Below, piece by piece: positions 24,201 to 36,200 of a stretch of 64,000 nt of DNA. This DNA is from Lineus longissimus (taxonomy: Eukaryota; Nemertea; Pilidiophora; Heteronemertea; Lineidae), in the NCBI RefSeq assembly GCF_910592395.1, contig NC_088310.1:12903501-12967500 (forward strand), written 5' to 3'. Each line of letters starts with the position of its first letter. Position 1 is the first letter of the stretch. The position numbers were made by a program, and so were the translations under genes. The notes beneath the pieces are model-generated. The model searched no databases and was not told where the DNA came from. It was given only the letters and a program-made list of their open reading frames with translations.

Positions 24201-27200
24201 GTCGCCAAATGGCTTGTTTCCTAAATAAGTCGTCAATATAGATGACAGAGGGAATGCCAATTTGCCTGAGATGTGCCATGATAGGCTTCAAAAGTTTGGT
24301 CCATACAAGTGGGCATGCATGGACCCGAACCATTTGGGAAACAAGTATACTTGTATGTATAACTTCCCATGTCATTCGAATTTAAGATATTTCTTAAAGG
24401 CACTGTGAATGGGTACAGAATAGTATACTATCGTTTATGTCAATGGTACTCATAATGACAACATGGCGTGATCAGGTCTTTGACTGTCTTCAGTCCTTCC
24501 ATTTTGAAGTGGTGATATTCTAAACGCTCGTGAAGGCACGATAAGTCAGGGATCATTCTTAAGATAGAATCACGTTTCTTGAGACGAATTCACCTTCTTC
24601 TTGCAATTTTCTGAGGGTATCTTCTTTTTAAAAGCTTTGTCATTTCTGCTTCAACTGTTTTCTCCTCAGCAGCTGAGAAATTGGTGTATTGGTGATGGTC
24701 TTTTTGCCTGTACTGGCGGGTCCTCAGTAAAGGCAAGTTTGTGTGTACCCGTATTGCACAATTTGCACGAGAAATGGATCAGTTGTCATTTTCTTCCAGT
24801 TAGCCAGATAGTTCCTGATCCTACCTGCCTCAAAATGTTTTATGTCATGATTTGATTTAGATACCATATCGTTGACAAAAAGGTTGAAACTTTATTCTGT
24901 ATCTTAACTGGATTGCAATTGGTGTATGTCTACTCACCTCAGTACATGTGAGGCCTTCTGTTCTTTGGTTTTCTTTTTGTAGAAAGGTTTCTTGCTTCCT
25001 TTGCAGTGGTAACCTCCCTTTCCGCGGGAGCGGTCCTGGTGTTGACGAAAATTTCCCTGAAGGAAATTTCTGGGCCCTCGCTTCCAGTTTTTTTTAATTC
25101 TCCTCTTGTTACCTCGACGACATGCTATCTAAATCAAATCATGACATAGAACATTTTGAGGCAGCGTGTCTGGCATCCTTTATGGCCTTACTGATATCGT
25201 CACCAAAAAGCTTATATGTGACGGGCGTGGTGTCATTCTGACACAAGCTCCAGTACTTGGGCTTTAGTCTAGGCCTACGAGCCTCCTTTCTGCGAGCAGG
25301 TATTTCCTGGCTTACATGTCCCAAAAGAGCCAGTGCATCAGTTGCCTTGCGGAGAGCATCTTTTTGGTCTTATCCTTTGCAAAGGAGTCTGTGATCTCTG
25401 CCACAGCAGTAGCGGCTTTCAGTACTGCTTTTTGTATATAGAACAAGCGAATGTCTCTGGTCTTAGCACCAGCATTCACCTTCGATCTTATCTCCTCATT
25501 GAGGACAGGCGTGGTTAATGCCTCGCAATTTTTTGGAACAGGGTATCTCTTTTCTTTGTCTATCAGAACCTGCGATTATCAACAACCTTTGATAATATTT
25601 CGGAGATTTCGGGCCCTGTAGGCTCCTGTTCCATCATTTCTGTCATGATTTCATCTAGGAATTGCGATTCAACATCGGAATCTACCTCCATTGCGGAGTT
25701 ATTGCCATCTTTGGCGCTGACAGATCCATCAGGGCTTCGACATCATTGTCTTCATCTGACAACTCATGACCGGCGGCCACCTTCGTCTTTTTCTCCTGTG
25801 GAGAAACTGATGAGGAATACGTGGGAGATGACATTTTCTGGTCAGCAATCATCTTCCAGGCATCCCCATCTCTTGTAGCGCCTTTGCTACCGATGAAAAG
25901 GAGAATTCGAGCCTGGTTAGTCTGTCCTGATCAACATTACCGGCCCCTGTGGGACCAGTGTCTGTATTCACCGCTGTGGGGTTCTAATGTGCCACCCCTG
26001 TGGGGCGTTGAGGGTTAGGCCGAGGGCCCGAACCAGAGGTCGAGATTTATAATCATTTTCATAATCCAAAAGAAGGTCTTCTTCATATTTAGTATCCATT
26101 ATCGGCAAACAAAAATATCCAAGCAAAAACAAAGAAAGAATGAGGTCCCAGCCACAAGAAGCGGGAGCATCGACCGAACTGCTTGACAGCTATAAGAGCA
26201 CGCTGATGCTTCACGCATCTTATGTGACCCAGTGAAGTGATTGATAGGAGATAGAATTGAATAACCTACAGCAAACCTGAACTAAGGCCGGTAAAGAGGC
26301 CTTAATCATTTCATTACTTATTCTATCAAGACCAACATCTTTGCCAGTTTTCAAGCTAATAAAAGCAGAATGAATTTCTGTTTTTTTATGCAAAAATCGA
26401 GATATGTAAAGAAAGGTTCGAATTTCATTCTGGAAAGTTCCTCAATAATTTCAGGAGGGGCGGGTGGGGGTGATTTTGAAATTAGGCTCTTGTAGTGATC
26501 AACCCATTTTTGAACAGGGACGTTACAATCTGGTTCCGACGGAGGATCAAAAGATCGAAGCTTTTCTACCATTTTCTACCATTTTCCAATAAAGCTGACC
26601 ACACAAAATCCTCGATGCGAGGAATGAATTTATGACATCAGAAAATGTTGCAAAAGAGAAAGGTATTTCAACAATTTCAACTGAACAAGTAAATTTCTCG
26701 TGCAATCTGGATATCATTACTGCATGGGCGGACTGCACTCTCAGCCATGCAATATTTCTTTCGTGCATCTTTCGCACATCTTTCTCAAAATACATGCACT
26801 CTGCAATGATATCAGGTGAGGCGAGTATACGGTGTAGTCTTATAAATGAAGGTATTTTGTACGCTGTCCTTGATTTTGGTAAAGATTACATGAATATTTC
26901 GAGGTATTTTTCTGTTTTTCCGATGTCTTGCACATAGGCCCCAAATATCAGTTAATGTAATACTGAGCTATTACCAGAACCACGTCATTTCCTAGAGTAA
27001 TTAATGTCGAATGTGTGCATTCAACCTGTCATATTGATTTAAGAACTTTATACAATTATAAGGGGCTACTAAAATCTATCAAAAATGTAAGACCATGCCT
27101 TACGCAGTAGAAGTCTTTGGGCCCATTCCCAGAAGTGTATGTAGACCGGCCAACGGACAATCTACCGGACGGCTGCCCTGTTACCCCCTATTCTACATAA

Positions 27201-30200
27201 GTAGTTTCCATCAACAAATTGCACCAAAAATATATCAAAATGTGACTGAATTATCACGTTTTTCCGATGTTGGCTCCGGTTTGACCCGAGTTAGCTCTCC
27301 ATGGGTCGATTCTTTCCATGTGGAACGATGCACTATAGGTGCTTCCTAGAGTCATGAATCGGCTTGTGGTATTCGACTCGATGACTCGACGACGCGATGG
27401 CTCGATGACGCGATCGTTGCCATGGATTTTGCTAAAATACGGAATCCCATGATCCTGGTCTCCGGGCTACCGCTGCAACAGCAGAGGTTTTAGCTCGGCC
27501 TTCCCATACCCAGCTACGGTATGTGGAAGGATGTGCCCCCCCCCCCCCCCAGCCATGGCCACTGAAGATTGGTCCCCGCGATTGATTTTGATATTCAAAG
27601 GACTCGCGGTAGTTTCATAGCATGCAAAATGACCGGAGATTTAATTGAACAAGCTTCTAGTGGCCAATGTCAGATGTCATGTGGTAGTCTGTCAACAATC
27701 GGAATTTCGCATATGTGCAGTTTTTTAGACTCAGTCACTCAGTCCCTCTTCCGTCCCTTGACATCTGCCCCCCCCCCCCCCCAATACATCAGCCCCTATA
27801 CATGCTTTCCGAAATTGGTGGCTTGCATTGGAACTAACTTTCCCCCCTTGTCCGTCATTAAAGGCATTCAAGTGTGTTGGTCAACCATGACTATCTCCTT
27901 TGTCCCTCCACCACAGGCCTAGTTTCCCCTTATGACACCACTATTTCGGACACTCAGCGCCCCATTTCTGGAAAGGTGTATAGCATGATAGGACATTTAC
28001 TGCCGTGCTGAACGGATATCCAGAGCCAACCTTGTCTCCAGGAACTCGCGTGTCATTTTAACATTGGAATTTCTGCTCGTAAAGAACCTGGGTAGGAGGT
28101 TGATCTGAACCAGCTATATTTAGGTGTATTTAGCTGTATTCACGGTGCGATTTATTTTTTCACACCAGGTGCGGCCATTTTGTTTTCCATATATGGCATA
28201 ATTTATGCAGCATCGTCATTGCATGTAGAACTCAATGGGGATTTCCAAAACCAAAAACGTCAATTCATTCGTATCAATAAGTGAATAAATTATGACGCAT
28301 TTGCCATATATGGAAAACAAAATGGCCGCACCTGGTGTGAAAAAATAAATCGCATTGACGGTAAGATACCAGTGGCTTGCATAGCAACATGGCGCATGGT
28401 TTTATTAAAAATGCGAACTTGTAGGAAACGAAAAATGGTCGGATTAGATACGGTGAAAACAGCTGGAAAGGGGTTGGTAATGATCGGTTCTTTTTTATTT
28501 TCCTCCACTTATGATTCTATGTATAAATTACAGTCCAAGCAGTGATATTCTTTAAAAAGATTCCAACTTGATCGCGTCATCGAGTCATCGCGTCGTCGAG
28601 TCATCAAGTCGAACACATGCCTCATGAATCTACCCTGTGACGTCTTCAATGGTGCAGATACCGCTTTTTTCGACGTCACGCTGATTGCGCTTGATTACCA
28701 ATACCATGCTACTGCGACGATAATGGGACTGACGATGCGTCTAAAATAACGGGGTGACGTGAACTCCGATCTCGGCGAGAAGAAAGGTTTTTCGCGCCAT
28801 TTCTTGTGCATAATAAAAATAACAAATAACGCGTTTTTCTACTATTCAAGAGCCGAAACAAAATTGGAAAAGCATCAAACACGTTCCGAAAAATAGTTTA
28901 CTGGTGAACCAGAAGAAGAACAAACATACTGCAGTAAAAAATCCGCCCATTCCTTTACATGTATTTAACCTCAGGCCGAAATTAACGTTTTTTGTCAACG
29001 AAAGAAAACCAACAGGAGGTCAAAGAGCTACTACCGTAACGAATGACGTTAACAACACAATGTACTGTACTGGACTCTTTTTTCGATTGTTGAAATTCTA
29101 CTTGACGTGCTTTTATTGTCGGGATTGTTACAAGCAGTATATAAGGATTTAGACAACCCTCGTCCGCAGTGAAAGGCCTGGTGCTCAGTTTGTCATGGTG
29201 GCAGCACGTTGAACTTTTAGATCAAGATGATCATCGCGGGTTCTATTCCCGTTTAATCTGAAATATGTATCTTATTTTTTTCTTTTTATTACTTAAACTA
29301 CATCAAATGTATGTTGTTTACCAAAAGACTAGGTTATACGTTAGAAATCAGGTGCTGACCGACGGTTATCATACATCACTCCAGTTTTCGACGTTTCGGG
29401 ACTCGTCACGGCGCAAAATTATAAAATTCATACAGATAAATAAATGATTCGCGCCAAAAATTCATTCTGTTGGATCATGTAAGTGTCCATTATAAGCGGT
29501 CAGAAAATCTGTGACCTAGTTCCTTTCGTCAACGATAAGTCGTTTTAAATAGAATCACATAATTGTTTTAATTGATGAATGGTTATATCTTATGTTTATG
29601 CGTTACTGTATAGTTTGTGGGGTGTATCTGATGAAAGTAAATGTGGTTTTGAGAGGGGAAATCCGTTGTTCTTCTAGTAAAGCTATTCATGGCTTGTCGG
29701 GGAATCCCCAAATTCCAGGACGGTATGATGAACGAAAAATGCGTGTCAGATTCAAATATGTTTTCAAATTCAAAGCAGTTTATTGAGCCAGGTTTAGAAA
29801 ATACAATAAACTGGTGCGGGATAGAGAGAAGAAGCAGAGGAAAGTAAAACAGGCAGGGATCTGTCTTAGGAAATGTACCCTGACCAACAGCATGCGGAGG
29901 TGATGTGACTACAAATGATAATAAAACAGCGTTAGAGTCTACAGAGAAATCATATAACAGCAAATAGAATTATGTGTATTTTTTGGTAACGAATTCAGCT
30001 AAATAATTGCAACGAATGATTGTATAGTTTCTGGGTTGTTTTGGAAGATTGCTAAGGCCATTTTAAGGGGGAAGTGCGTCATTTCTGACCCATTCTATTT
30101 TTAGCCTTAATCGGTTTCCACAAGCATGTGATTAGACTGGGAAATCCGTCATTGCTGACCCATTCTATTTCTGGCCTTTATCCTTATTTATTGACATCAG

Positions 30201-33200
30201 TTCACATGTACCAAGAGAAAATAATAAATTGTACTTTTACATTTCATAACTCACACTTTTTCTTCATATTTGTACCATCACCTACCCTATCATAATACGC
30301 ATAGATTCATTGCTAAATGGTATCTACGTGCCTACAGACCCCTCCTTCCACACCCACAACCAAAGCCCCACCCTACGTGAGTCCAGTCGCCGCCAGGCTT
30401 GTCTTCATCAATAAGTGCATGTTCGTGTAATACACTGCGTACATTCGAGCATCGTTCTCTGTTCTCTGGTAAAGTAACTAGTGTCGTTTTGGTATCAGCA
30501 GACGACATGAAGGGTAACAGCGCTGCCATCTAGTGTGGGTTATTGATACTCTGGGAGAATGAGGTGTGCCACCACAGAGCTGAGACCGAATCTTTAATCA
30601 TAGAGTTCTATGTTTGAAATTTACGTTTTATAATATCCGAGTCCGTCATTTATTGTTCTAAGGATGCTAGGAACCCACCAACACAACACTAGCTAGACGT
30701 AACTGACGTCAACTCCTGCGATTGAATGAAGTATTGTATGCTATTTCAGATTTTTTAAATGGACAACTTGGGCGTGGGATTTACCAAGCCAGGAGGATAG
30801 TATCCCTGCTTGACACCATGCGCCGCCGCTTGACTTGTAGTATCAAACAATTGCTGACCTCTAATAACGATTTTTGCAAGTGTTGCGGGGCAGTTTTTGG
30901 GCATGGCTTGTGAATTTCAGGCAGACGCAAGGTTACACCCCGTTATTGTGCATTGTTAATTGCAGTTTAATGGTTTTTCAATTATACTGTTTGGAGAAGT
31001 TGTGGTCCTGCTGGAAGCTGTTTTTGTATGGAAAACCCACATATCTTATGCCCAAGTTGGCCCTTTAATGTTTTGCCTATGATTAGTATCTCGAAATTGC
31101 TGTGGGCTTGCGCAAGAAATTGACTTTAATAGGAAAACATATCTCCCGAATTGAAGTATACTCCGAATCCAGGCGCGGAGGCGGGTCACCCTCATTAAGA
31201 GTGGCTCGAATCGGCGGTTGAAATTGTCGAGGCTTGGTTCAGAACGTTTCAAATGTGACAAAAGTGGTGATCGCTGCAAGCTAGGAGGTTCGAGTAGCGG
31301 TAAAATCGATGATAATTTTTAAGTGCTCAGTGCCATGGCTGCGAATATGTAGGCGTGCGATCAGGGTCGCTCAATTGAGGATGACTGCTGCTCATTATGC
31401 GGTACCCTGTGTCGAGTGCTAGATCATAATGATCGCAGGTCCGCCAGGAACTAATTCCCAATATTTTTCATACACAAGGAGTAAGGTTTGAAATCGATTG
31501 TGGGCCAAACAGGAAGCCAATGAAGGCTCGATATGGTTCATGATACGCGTACGGATGATAAGCTCGCAATCTGGGCGACCAATATAATTCTAATGTACCG
31601 AGTAAGCGGAAGGAGGTGTCCTCTTATCTTCTGTCTACACATGAATAATATATTTCGAATCTTCAGGTAAAAGACATTACATATATACTTGTATATATAC
31701 ATTTTAGAATGACGCCACAGTGGGTGATGCATTCATGCGCCAGATATCCAGCATCGCAAGTTACATTCCTTACATGACCTGTGTCGGCAATCATGAAGCT
31801 GCGTAGTAAGTAAACAATAGCCTAGAGATAGGTCAATGCATTCTCAGCAACATATACGATGAGTCGTTTGAGTTCAATGTCAAATTATGGCCGAGGAATA
31901 TGCCTCCCGTCCAAGGACAAGTTAATGCTCTTTAGAGCCTTCTAGATCACCCGAGAGAATCATTTCACCAACTAACCAAGAATCTTATCATAACCTTGTG
32001 TATTCAAGACAGGCTTTCTAATTTACCGATCAGCCTGCTGTGAATAGTGCAAGGGAAAATGTGTGCATCACAAGAAGAACAAAATAGTATACCAGTTGGC
32101 CAATACAAAGTTTGGTGGAGATCAGTTTACTAGTTTGATGGCAATTGGCGTGTTTGTCTCATTCTGACATGTCGACCTTGACCTTTGTCATTGACCTTTG
32201 CCTCCAGTAGTACACTAGTATCAACCTGGATAAACATTCAAAGGTGGCTGGAAATCGGTTCATTTGCCCCTCTGCGTAATGTGGACCAATGACAGTGATG
32301 TTTGACCTTATCACCATGACTATTGACCATCCAATGGAAGTTTGCATCAACCTTGGTAAGGGAACCAAGTTTGATGGAATCATGATAACTTGGTTGCAAT
32401 TTTCCCTCTTGGACCACAAGGCCTTGACCTCTGACCTTTATCCTTAGTTATTTCCTTGACCTTTGACCTCGTCGACCCAATAAAGACAATCTTCGTGTCA
32501 AACTACATAATACAAAATTTGTGGAAAACGGGTGAAGAGCTACAAACAACAGACAAACAGACAAACAAAAAGAAAAACGGACCTCAAATTATATTGTCAC
32601 AACATGCGCCTATCTGTATAATTTGGACATTATGACATCAAATGCACTAAATAAACAGCTGCTTAAAATACTTTCCACTTTCTTCACAGGACAAACGCGT
32701 GTTGCATTTTTTCTCTATTATATGTGATGAAAATCATATTTGAAAACCCTTACTTAATACCAAGTGAACATACGTTTCCTTGGAACATTTGAAAACCACA
32801 ACAACTTAACCCTTCATATAGGACAGGCCAGCTCGGTCAGTTGGAAGGCATTGTTGATTCTCGAGGCGCTGGGGAAATTAATGCTCGAGGGTGATAATAA
32901 GTCTACAAGCCAGTTTCGTTCGCTTAAATTAAAACTGGAATTTTGAATTTGAACTTGAGATTTGCCAATTTTCGCGATATTAAAGTCCCTGATATTCATC
33001 AAGTAAATGCCATCACGCTGATGCGTGTTTTTGTTGCCATTTTGATACTATCCAGTCGACCACATGTAAACTGTTTGCATGACCTTGATAATAGTGGTCT
33101 TTAGGTCTTTTAATGTTGACATTTATTTGTTATTCCTGTTTCACAGTGATTTTTTGAGTCACAAAAATACATGTATATTACTTTTTTGATATTTTTGTTA

Positions 33201-36200
33201 TATTCATTATTTTATTTAAATTTGAAATTAAATGATTATTTTCGATTTCAGCAACTTTTCCAATTATAAGAGTCGCTTTACAATGCCACCAGCTGGTGGA
33301 GATGGTCAGAACATGTGGTACAGGTAAGTCGGAAAATTATCCTCACGCTCTCCTTCGCGATCGTGATTATCTGCAACTGGTTTCGTCACCGAGATTTTGT
33401 TTTTCGACTTTTTTGACTCGATACTCCTAAAAAAGGGAGCTCCTGACACCATTTCGATAGTTTGTATCCCATTCATAGCTAATATGTGAACATTTATCAG
33501 CAATGACATACCTCGTGCGCGATTGTTCTGATTGTAAGAGCTTGCAGTGGCATCCAATTGTTCGGTATAGTGTAAGTAGTGGTGTGTATCTTTCAGTCAT
33601 GTCTCCTGCCATAATGCATAACGGACACTGAAATATCATTTTTTTTTAATATTATAGGATTAAGTCTAGTAAATCGACCAAATTTGCAAAAACTTCATAA
33701 ATGATAGTCACTAAGAAGTAAAAATCTTGAGAATATTAATGACAAGTCTGAATGCGGGACATAAATGCCAACATAGCAGATTCAGTGCTTGCACGGCTTC
33801 TGCCCGAAAACAATAAGGGGGGAGATTTGCCGAGCAAAGGCGAGCTCATATTGCACAGGTTTGTGGGCCCATCCCTGAAATGCATTTGCTGCATTTTCCA
33901 AGCATTTCACCCCTGCTAGCACAGCTAGAAAAAAACCCTAAGGCAAGATTTTTTGAAGAAATCTTGTTTAATTTTTTGAATACGGAGTGAAAAGAATTTA
34001 AACTCCGGCTATCGGCTAAGCATGACCAATTTACCAAAACCTTTGCAAACACAGGCTGGGAGGTTGCATGGAGCTACAGCAAAGTAAAAAGTCATTCCAT
34101 ATTACGCTCAACATAGCGAAAACTGTATTTTGAAGTTATGACCACTTGCAATTTTAGTGGTAATACAATTGCTTATGCCGATTGACCCCTTCTTGCTGGA
34201 ATCAACCTGGTGCAAATTCGATCCATTCGAGTATGGCACTTGCATTGCCATTGGGGAGACGCCGGTAGTATTCGACTCAGGTGATGCGAAAATATTCCCG
34301 TGCCAGGAGCTGTGCTTGCTAAAAATGAAGAATAAAAGAGTTCTAATAAAATTAGAAAAATGTAGAGAAAGGAGAAGAACCAACACACGGCCTCGAATTA
34401 AACACAATTTTTTTTATTCGTACGCGATATCGCTCATGCATAACTAAGCATGGCGATTACTTTCAAAGTTGTTCAGGTGGGCAGCAGGTGTATCAGCGTT
34501 TCGTCTAATCACCTGTCCTCCCTTCCATTTGCCATATTAACTGCGAATACGACAACCAAAGTTAGTTATGCATGAGCGATATTGCATGCCAAAAAATGTT
34601 CTGAAATCAGAAAATTTGATCGGACACCGTAACACATTGCAGGGATAATCCACCTACTCGACGTTTAAACTGGTTATGGCATCGAATTGTTTCACTTTCA
34701 GCTTCAACGTCGGTCCAATTCATTTCATTGCCTGGGACACTGAAGCCTATTATTACAACGGAGCAGGATATGGTACCGCGCAGATTTTCAACCAGTTTAA
34801 ATGGTTGGAACAAGATCTCATGGTATGTTGTATTTTTTGTTAAGTTGCTATAAACGATTGCCGAGGCGCGTCGATTCTTCGCGATTGATAACGTCCAATC
34901 AATGAAGCGGTAATTACTATCGCATGCATAGTCAGGGAAATACATGACGTCGGTGAACGCTTGTCTTTTTAGTTCTTCTTAACTTTAACAGATATCTCAT
35001 AACTTTATGTATATTTCTATACTAAGTGAGTTGATTTTCCACATGAAGACGCCTTGCACAAGTAGGTATGATGGTCACATGACTTTAGCCACATCGGCGC
35101 ATGAGTCATCAATAAAGCGAAGCCTGCTAATCATCAGATCAATTTGTTCAGGAAGAATTTAGAAAGGTAACGGAAGAGGAGATAAAGAAATGACTAATTG
35201 CCACAGGTATGAATGCGAACAGAGAGTTCATGATACATCGGGTGGCTCAAAAACCGAGTCCGGTACAAGATGGAATTGGTTGTACATGTACAAATAGTAT
35301 GCGAGTTTTCGTACCCGACCCGTGCATATTATATTGATTTTTCCACGTTCAGTGGCCATCTGAAGTACATTATTGTGCCAAATATTGTGAAAATAACAGC
35401 AGTTTCATAATTGCATGTATAAAGCCCAATCTCAGACAGAGGTCAACACGAAACTATGATTATAATTAATTACCCGATCACAGTGGCTACAATGATGGTG
35501 ATGCCTCCTATTTGAGCATGTAACACAAATTTACCTTTAGAAAGTACATTTTGAGAGAAAGGAGTGGCCACCATTGACCCATAGATCATGTAGATCATAA
35601 ACGATCACATGTATTGTCACCACATGTTTTCACTTATTAAACACAATTTTGAAAGCGTTTCCGATGACACATTGATATTTTTTACGGATATTACACATAA
35701 AAAGTGAGTGCAAAAATAATTCAATTTGTTGTCTCTATTGTGTGGTGTTGTCGTTATTTAGCAACATACATTTTACTGACCTGTTGGTGCTGCTTTATTT
35801 TACTTTTTTACTAGTTAAAAATATTGCCTTATCAACATTATTCAACCTATCGGCCTACGATGAGCACTAAATGTGGCAAACATAATTTATGATACAATTG
35901 GTGTAAGATAAACATGCACCAGCAAATTACAAATAAAGTGCAAAACGAGGGAGGTACGTGTTATTTGGCTCATTCATCATGCTCTGCGTCTTCTTATAAA
36001 TTATGCAGGCAGCAAACACGGCAACCAACCGCACCCTGCAGCCGTGGATCATAACCTTGGGGCACCGTCCCATGTACTGCAGTAACAACGATGACGCTGA
36101 ACACTGCATCAATCCAGAGAATGTCGTAAGTCAAACGTTTTGTTGATACCATAACATATTTTTCTTCTTCTTGAGATTGATTAAGTATGGTTTTCTTCTA

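Larger units (their letters stand above)
19150..26220 (-). mobile_element. Degraded DIRS-like (tyrosine recombinase) retrotransposon
   Basis: Minus-strand order, with stops and frameshifts. Gag-like region from ATG at 26099 (MDTKYEEDLLLDYENDYKS) through PTGPEISEILSKVVDNRRF, NEEIRSKVNAGAKTRDIRLF and GHVSQEIPARRKEARRPRL to a basic Gly/Arg/Gln tail near 25020-25080. Reverse transcriptase with HHFKMEGLKTVKDLI (about 24475-24520) and IPSVIYIDDLF (YIDD at 24229-24240). RNase H in the frame 21698-21210 (LFSDASG, GGKWTPDECKLHINCLELLG, NNTTAICYI). Then a recombinase N-terminal-like region at about 19260-19800 (RPGTIKQYTVHL, ICRFMRGVFYLRPSL). This gag, RT-RNase H, recombinase order is that of DIRS elements, which are thought to integrate through circular DNA. 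The catalytic part of the recombinase was not found. At least two foldback elements are nested inside. Confidence 0.8.
16897..26261. mobile_element. 9.4-kb insertion inside a LINE, ends made of two halves of one MITE
   Basis: TTGAA occurs at 16892-16896 and 26257-26261. Removing the segment between restores LINE coding sequence in frame (VCCRLFN joined to CILRSRDF). Conversely, joining the insertion's right end (26223-26261) to its left end (16897 onwards) builds a complete inverted-repeat element ending at 17214. The joined arm aligns without a gap to that element's other arm. The contents are a DIRS-like element, a 190-bp MITE copy and foldback elements. See findings for the circular-integration reading. 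Confidence 0.75.

Noticed and set aside
29165-29265. tRNA gene (CGCGGGTTCTATTCCCG looks like a T-arm)
   Set aside because: The acceptor, D and anticodon arms do not fold consistently; probably chance or a decayed SINE.
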